Source: Candidatus Latescibacterota bacterium
GTDB lineage: Bacteria > JAAXHH01
NCBI GenBank assembly: GCA_022821935.1
Contig: JAJECR010000288.1
Location: 1 to 7,011, forward strand
DNA: 7,011 nt
Reading direction: 5' to 3'
Both the position numbers and the translations under genes were made by a program. Positions 5,323 to 7,011 of this stretch are shown in pieces (the first letter of the stretch is position 1; each line of letters begins with the position of its first letter). The notes beneath the pieces are model-generated. The model was not told the origin of the DNA and ran no database searches. It worked only from the letters and a program-made list of their open reading frames with translations.

Positions 5323-5988
5323 GAGGCGTTTCGACTTGGACCAGACCGTCGAAGTGTCGGGCACATCCGCGTTTCTGTAGGTGGGAATGAAGGACCAGCG
5401 GTCCCGGCCGGACCTGTTGGGATAGGAACTGTGCAGCAGCCGGTCGTGAAACACCAGCACATCCCCGCATCGCATTTCCACGTCCACCATGTACTCACCT
5501 TTGAGCTCCCCGTCTGAAATGCGGTTGGTGAACCCCCTGGCGTCCCGCACGGACGCATGATCCCGCGTCCGCCGATGGGACCCGGGGATGACCCGCAGGC
5601 AGCCGTTTTCCGGCGTCGCGTCTTCAAGCGCGATCCAGGCGGACAACTTTGTCGCTCCGCCCCAGTACGCCTGGTCCTGGTGCCAGGGCGAGGCGAAGTG
5701 GATACGGGACGACTTGAATACGGGCTTCGCGCTGAGGAACTCGATGCGGGGACCGATCAAAGGCCGCAGGATGGCCGCCATCCGGGGGTCGCATGAGATC
5801 GATTCGAAGAGGGGCGGGATGGTGTCGCACATCCAGACCTGCACACCCGACGGCCCCGATGTGTTTTCCACGAGGTCTTTCGCGGCGGTCTTGCACGCCG
5901 CCATTTCTTCTGCCGTGAACACGGCGCCGGCCATAAGGAAGCCGTTGTTTACGAAGGATGAAGGGGCCTCGTCCGGCACCTTACGCAT
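5308..5988 (-). CDS. Phytanoyl-CoA dioxygenase (PhyH) family oxygenase
   Basis: This is a non-heme Fe(II)/2-oxoglutarate-dependent oxygenase of the PhyH family: such enzymes hydroxylate or otherwise oxidise small molecules, decarboxylating 2-oxoglutarate to succinate. The 226-residue protein carries the facial triad His103 and Asp105 in SPWHQDQAYW and distal His186 in HDRLLHSSYPNRS. A following arginine (Arg195 or Arg197) is the likely 2-oxoglutarate anchor. LEDATPENGCLRVIPGSH (121-138) is the characteristic strand of the family, in which N/GxLxVxPGSH is near-invariant. It is shorter than many family members (often above 250 aa) but has all catalytic parts. The ATG at 5988 has GGGAG 6 nt upstream on its strand. 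It lies 17 nt after the dehydratase and 35 nt before the sugar isomerase, so it is almost certainly co-transcribed, pointing to a sugar or sugar-derived substrate rather than phytanoyl-CoA. The exact substrate is unknown. Confidence 0.93.
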   Translation of the reverse strand: MRKVPDEAPSSFVNNGFLMAGAVFTAEEMAACKTAAKDLVENTSGPSGVQVWMCDTIPPLFESISCDPRMAAILRPLIGPRIEFLSAKPVFKSSRIHFASPWHQDQAYWGGATKLSAWIALEDATPENGCLRVIPGSHRRTRDHASVRDARGFTNRISDGELKGEYMVDVEMRCGDVLVFHDRLLHSSYPNRSGRDRWSFIPTYRNADVPDTSTVWSKSKRLGDAV

Positions 5989-6005
5989 TACTGTCTCCCG
6001 GCAAG

Positions 6006-7011
6006 CTAGTGCGAATCCCGCGCGACCGGCGCGCCGCTGCCGCCGACCAGGAAATCGAAGTCCACGCCCCGGTCGGCCTGGAGCACGTGGTCCACGTACA
6101 GCCGGCAGTATCCCCGGTCTGTCGCCGGTTCAGGCGGTGTCCAGCGAGCTCGTCTCCGGTCCAGTTCATCCCCGGGCACATCGAGCTCGAGTCGGCGTTC
6201 GCCCACGTCGAGTTCGATCATGTCGCCGTCCTGCACGAGGGCGAGCGTGCCGCCCGCCGCGGCTTCGGGCGCCGTGTGGAGCACAACCGTGCCGAAGGCC
6301 GTGCCGCTCATGCGCGCGTCGGAGATGCGGACCATGTCCGTGACGCCCTGCTGGAGCAGTTTCGACGGCAGAGGCATATTCCCCACCTCGGCCATGCCGG
6401 GATAACCCTTTGGGCCGCAGTTTTTAAGCACCAGGACGCTGTCCGCGTCCACGTCCAGATCCGGATCGTCTATGCGATCGTGGAGGTCTTCGATGTTTTC
6501 GAACACCACGGCGCGGCCGCGGTGCCGCATGAGTCCGGGCGAAGCCGCCGAGGGCTTGATGATGGCGCCGCCAGGACACAGATTGCCTTTGAGCACGGCG
6601 AGTCCGCCAGTCGGAGTCAGCGGGGCATCCAGCGTCCGGATCACGTCTCGGTCGTGACAGGGCGCATCGGCCGTGTTTTCACCGATGGTCCTGCCGTTCA
6701 CGGTCAGGGCGTCTCGATGGATCAATCCGCCCAGTTCCCGGATCACGACGGGCAACCCGCCCGCGTAGTAGAAATCCTCCATCAGGTACCGGCCCGATGG
6801 CATCAGGTTCACGATACACGGGATGTCGCAGCCGAGGCGGTCCCAGTCCTCGAGGGACAGATCGACGCCTAGCCGGCCCGCGATGGCAAGCAGGTGCACG
6901 ACCGAGTTGGTGGAACCGCCGATGGCCCCGACCACCCGGATGGCGTTTTCAAGGGCCTTGCGCGTGACGATCCTGGACATGCGCAGGTCCTCGTGGACCA
7001 GGTCGGCGTAG
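6006..7011 (-). CDS. IlvD/Edd family dehydratase, sugar-acid type, 5' end missing
   Basis: The C-terminal 334 residues of a [2Fe-2S] dehydratase are present; the gene enters from the right edge, and the N-terminal domain with the cluster cysteines lies outside. The family removes water from dihydroxy-acids (IlvD) or sugar acids (Edd and arabinonate, xylonate or fuconate dehydratases). Visible motifs include GAIGGSTNSVVHLLAIA, NLMPSGRYLMEDFYYAGGLP, TVNGRTIGEN, GNLCPGGAIIKPSA, KNCGPKGYPGMAEVGNMPLP and SDARMSGTAFGTVVLHTAPEAA. The serine of ARMSG (Ser235 of the visible part) matches the catalytic base serine. The ARMSGTAFGTV wording and the ending GYCRLYVDHVLQADRGVDFDFLVGG resemble the pentonate/sugar-acid dehydratase clade more than the valine-pathway IlvD, which has a DGRFSGGTRG-type loop. 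It is the first visible gene of the operon. Calling it dihydroxy-acid dehydratase is the main alternative. Confidence 0.93.
   Translation of the reverse strand, partial: YADLVHEDLRMSRIVTRKALENAIRVVGAIGGSTNSVVHLLAIAGRLGVDLSLEDWDRLGCDIPCIVNLMPSGRYLMEDFYYAGGLPVVIRELGGLIHRDALTVNGRTIGENTADAPCHDRDVIRTLDAPLTPTGGLAVLKGNLCPGGAIIKPSAASPGLMRHRGRAVVFENIEDLHDRIDDPDLDVDADSVLVLKNCGPKGYPGMAEVGNMPLPSKLLQQGVTDMVRISDARMSGTAFGTVVLHTAPEAAAGGTLALVQDGDMIELDVGERRLELDVPGDELDRRRARWTPPEPATDRGYCRLYVDHVLQADRGVDFDFLVGGSGAPVARDSH

Noticed and set aside
5588..6872. Long plus-strand open frames (5588-6343 and 5958-6872) opposite the dioxygenase and dehydratase
   Set aside because: The translations are Arg/Pro-rich or featureless, while the opposite strand encodes clear catalytic motifs throughout; they are shadows of the real genes.

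Overview
This is a GC-rich bacterial chromosomal window, complete except for one truncated gene at each edge. All seven protein genes have recognisable folds or families. The gene order and the repertoire of sugar-acid dehydratase, PhyH dioxygenase and xylose-isomerase-like proteins resemble environmental genomes of the Latescibacterota, Gemmatimonadota or Poribacteria kind. That placement is an impression from gene content and is not demonstrated by the sequence.

Left half (1-3504, + strand) is a housekeeping run: the C-terminus of lepA (elongation factor 4), lepB (signal peptidase I), hemW (radical-SAM heme chaperone) and ddl (D-alanine--D-alanine ligase). Gaps of 55, 46 and 41 nt suggest one transcript. 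It links translation quality control, protein export, heme handling and peptidoglycan precursor synthesis. lepA-lepB adjacency is a widespread arrangement.

Middle (3505-4456): a consensus-like promoter drives a tRNA-Gly(CCC) gene that ends in a clear intrinsic terminator. Only 17 nt after the terminator T-tract a small four-TPR, membrane-anchored or exported protein begins, with a strong Shine-Dalgarno and a GTG start.

Right half (4457-7011, - strand) is a convergent, tightly spaced catabolic-looking operon. It is read in the order IlvD/Edd-family sugar-acid dehydratase (5' end outside the window), phytanoyl-CoA dioxygenase-family Fe(II)/2-oxoglutarate oxygenase, and a sugar isomerase/epimerase with an intact ketose-3-epimerase-type metal site. 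Together they suggest processing of an unusual or modified sugar or sugar acid; the substrate cannot be read from the sequence.

I found no CRISPR, insertion sequence, phage or defence system. The points of interest are modest: the uncharacterised three-gene catabolic operon, a tRNA-Gly with an atypical discriminator base, a HemW with a changed heme-binding motif, the terminator placed directly before the TPR gene, and a small tandem duplication that repeats a stop codon.
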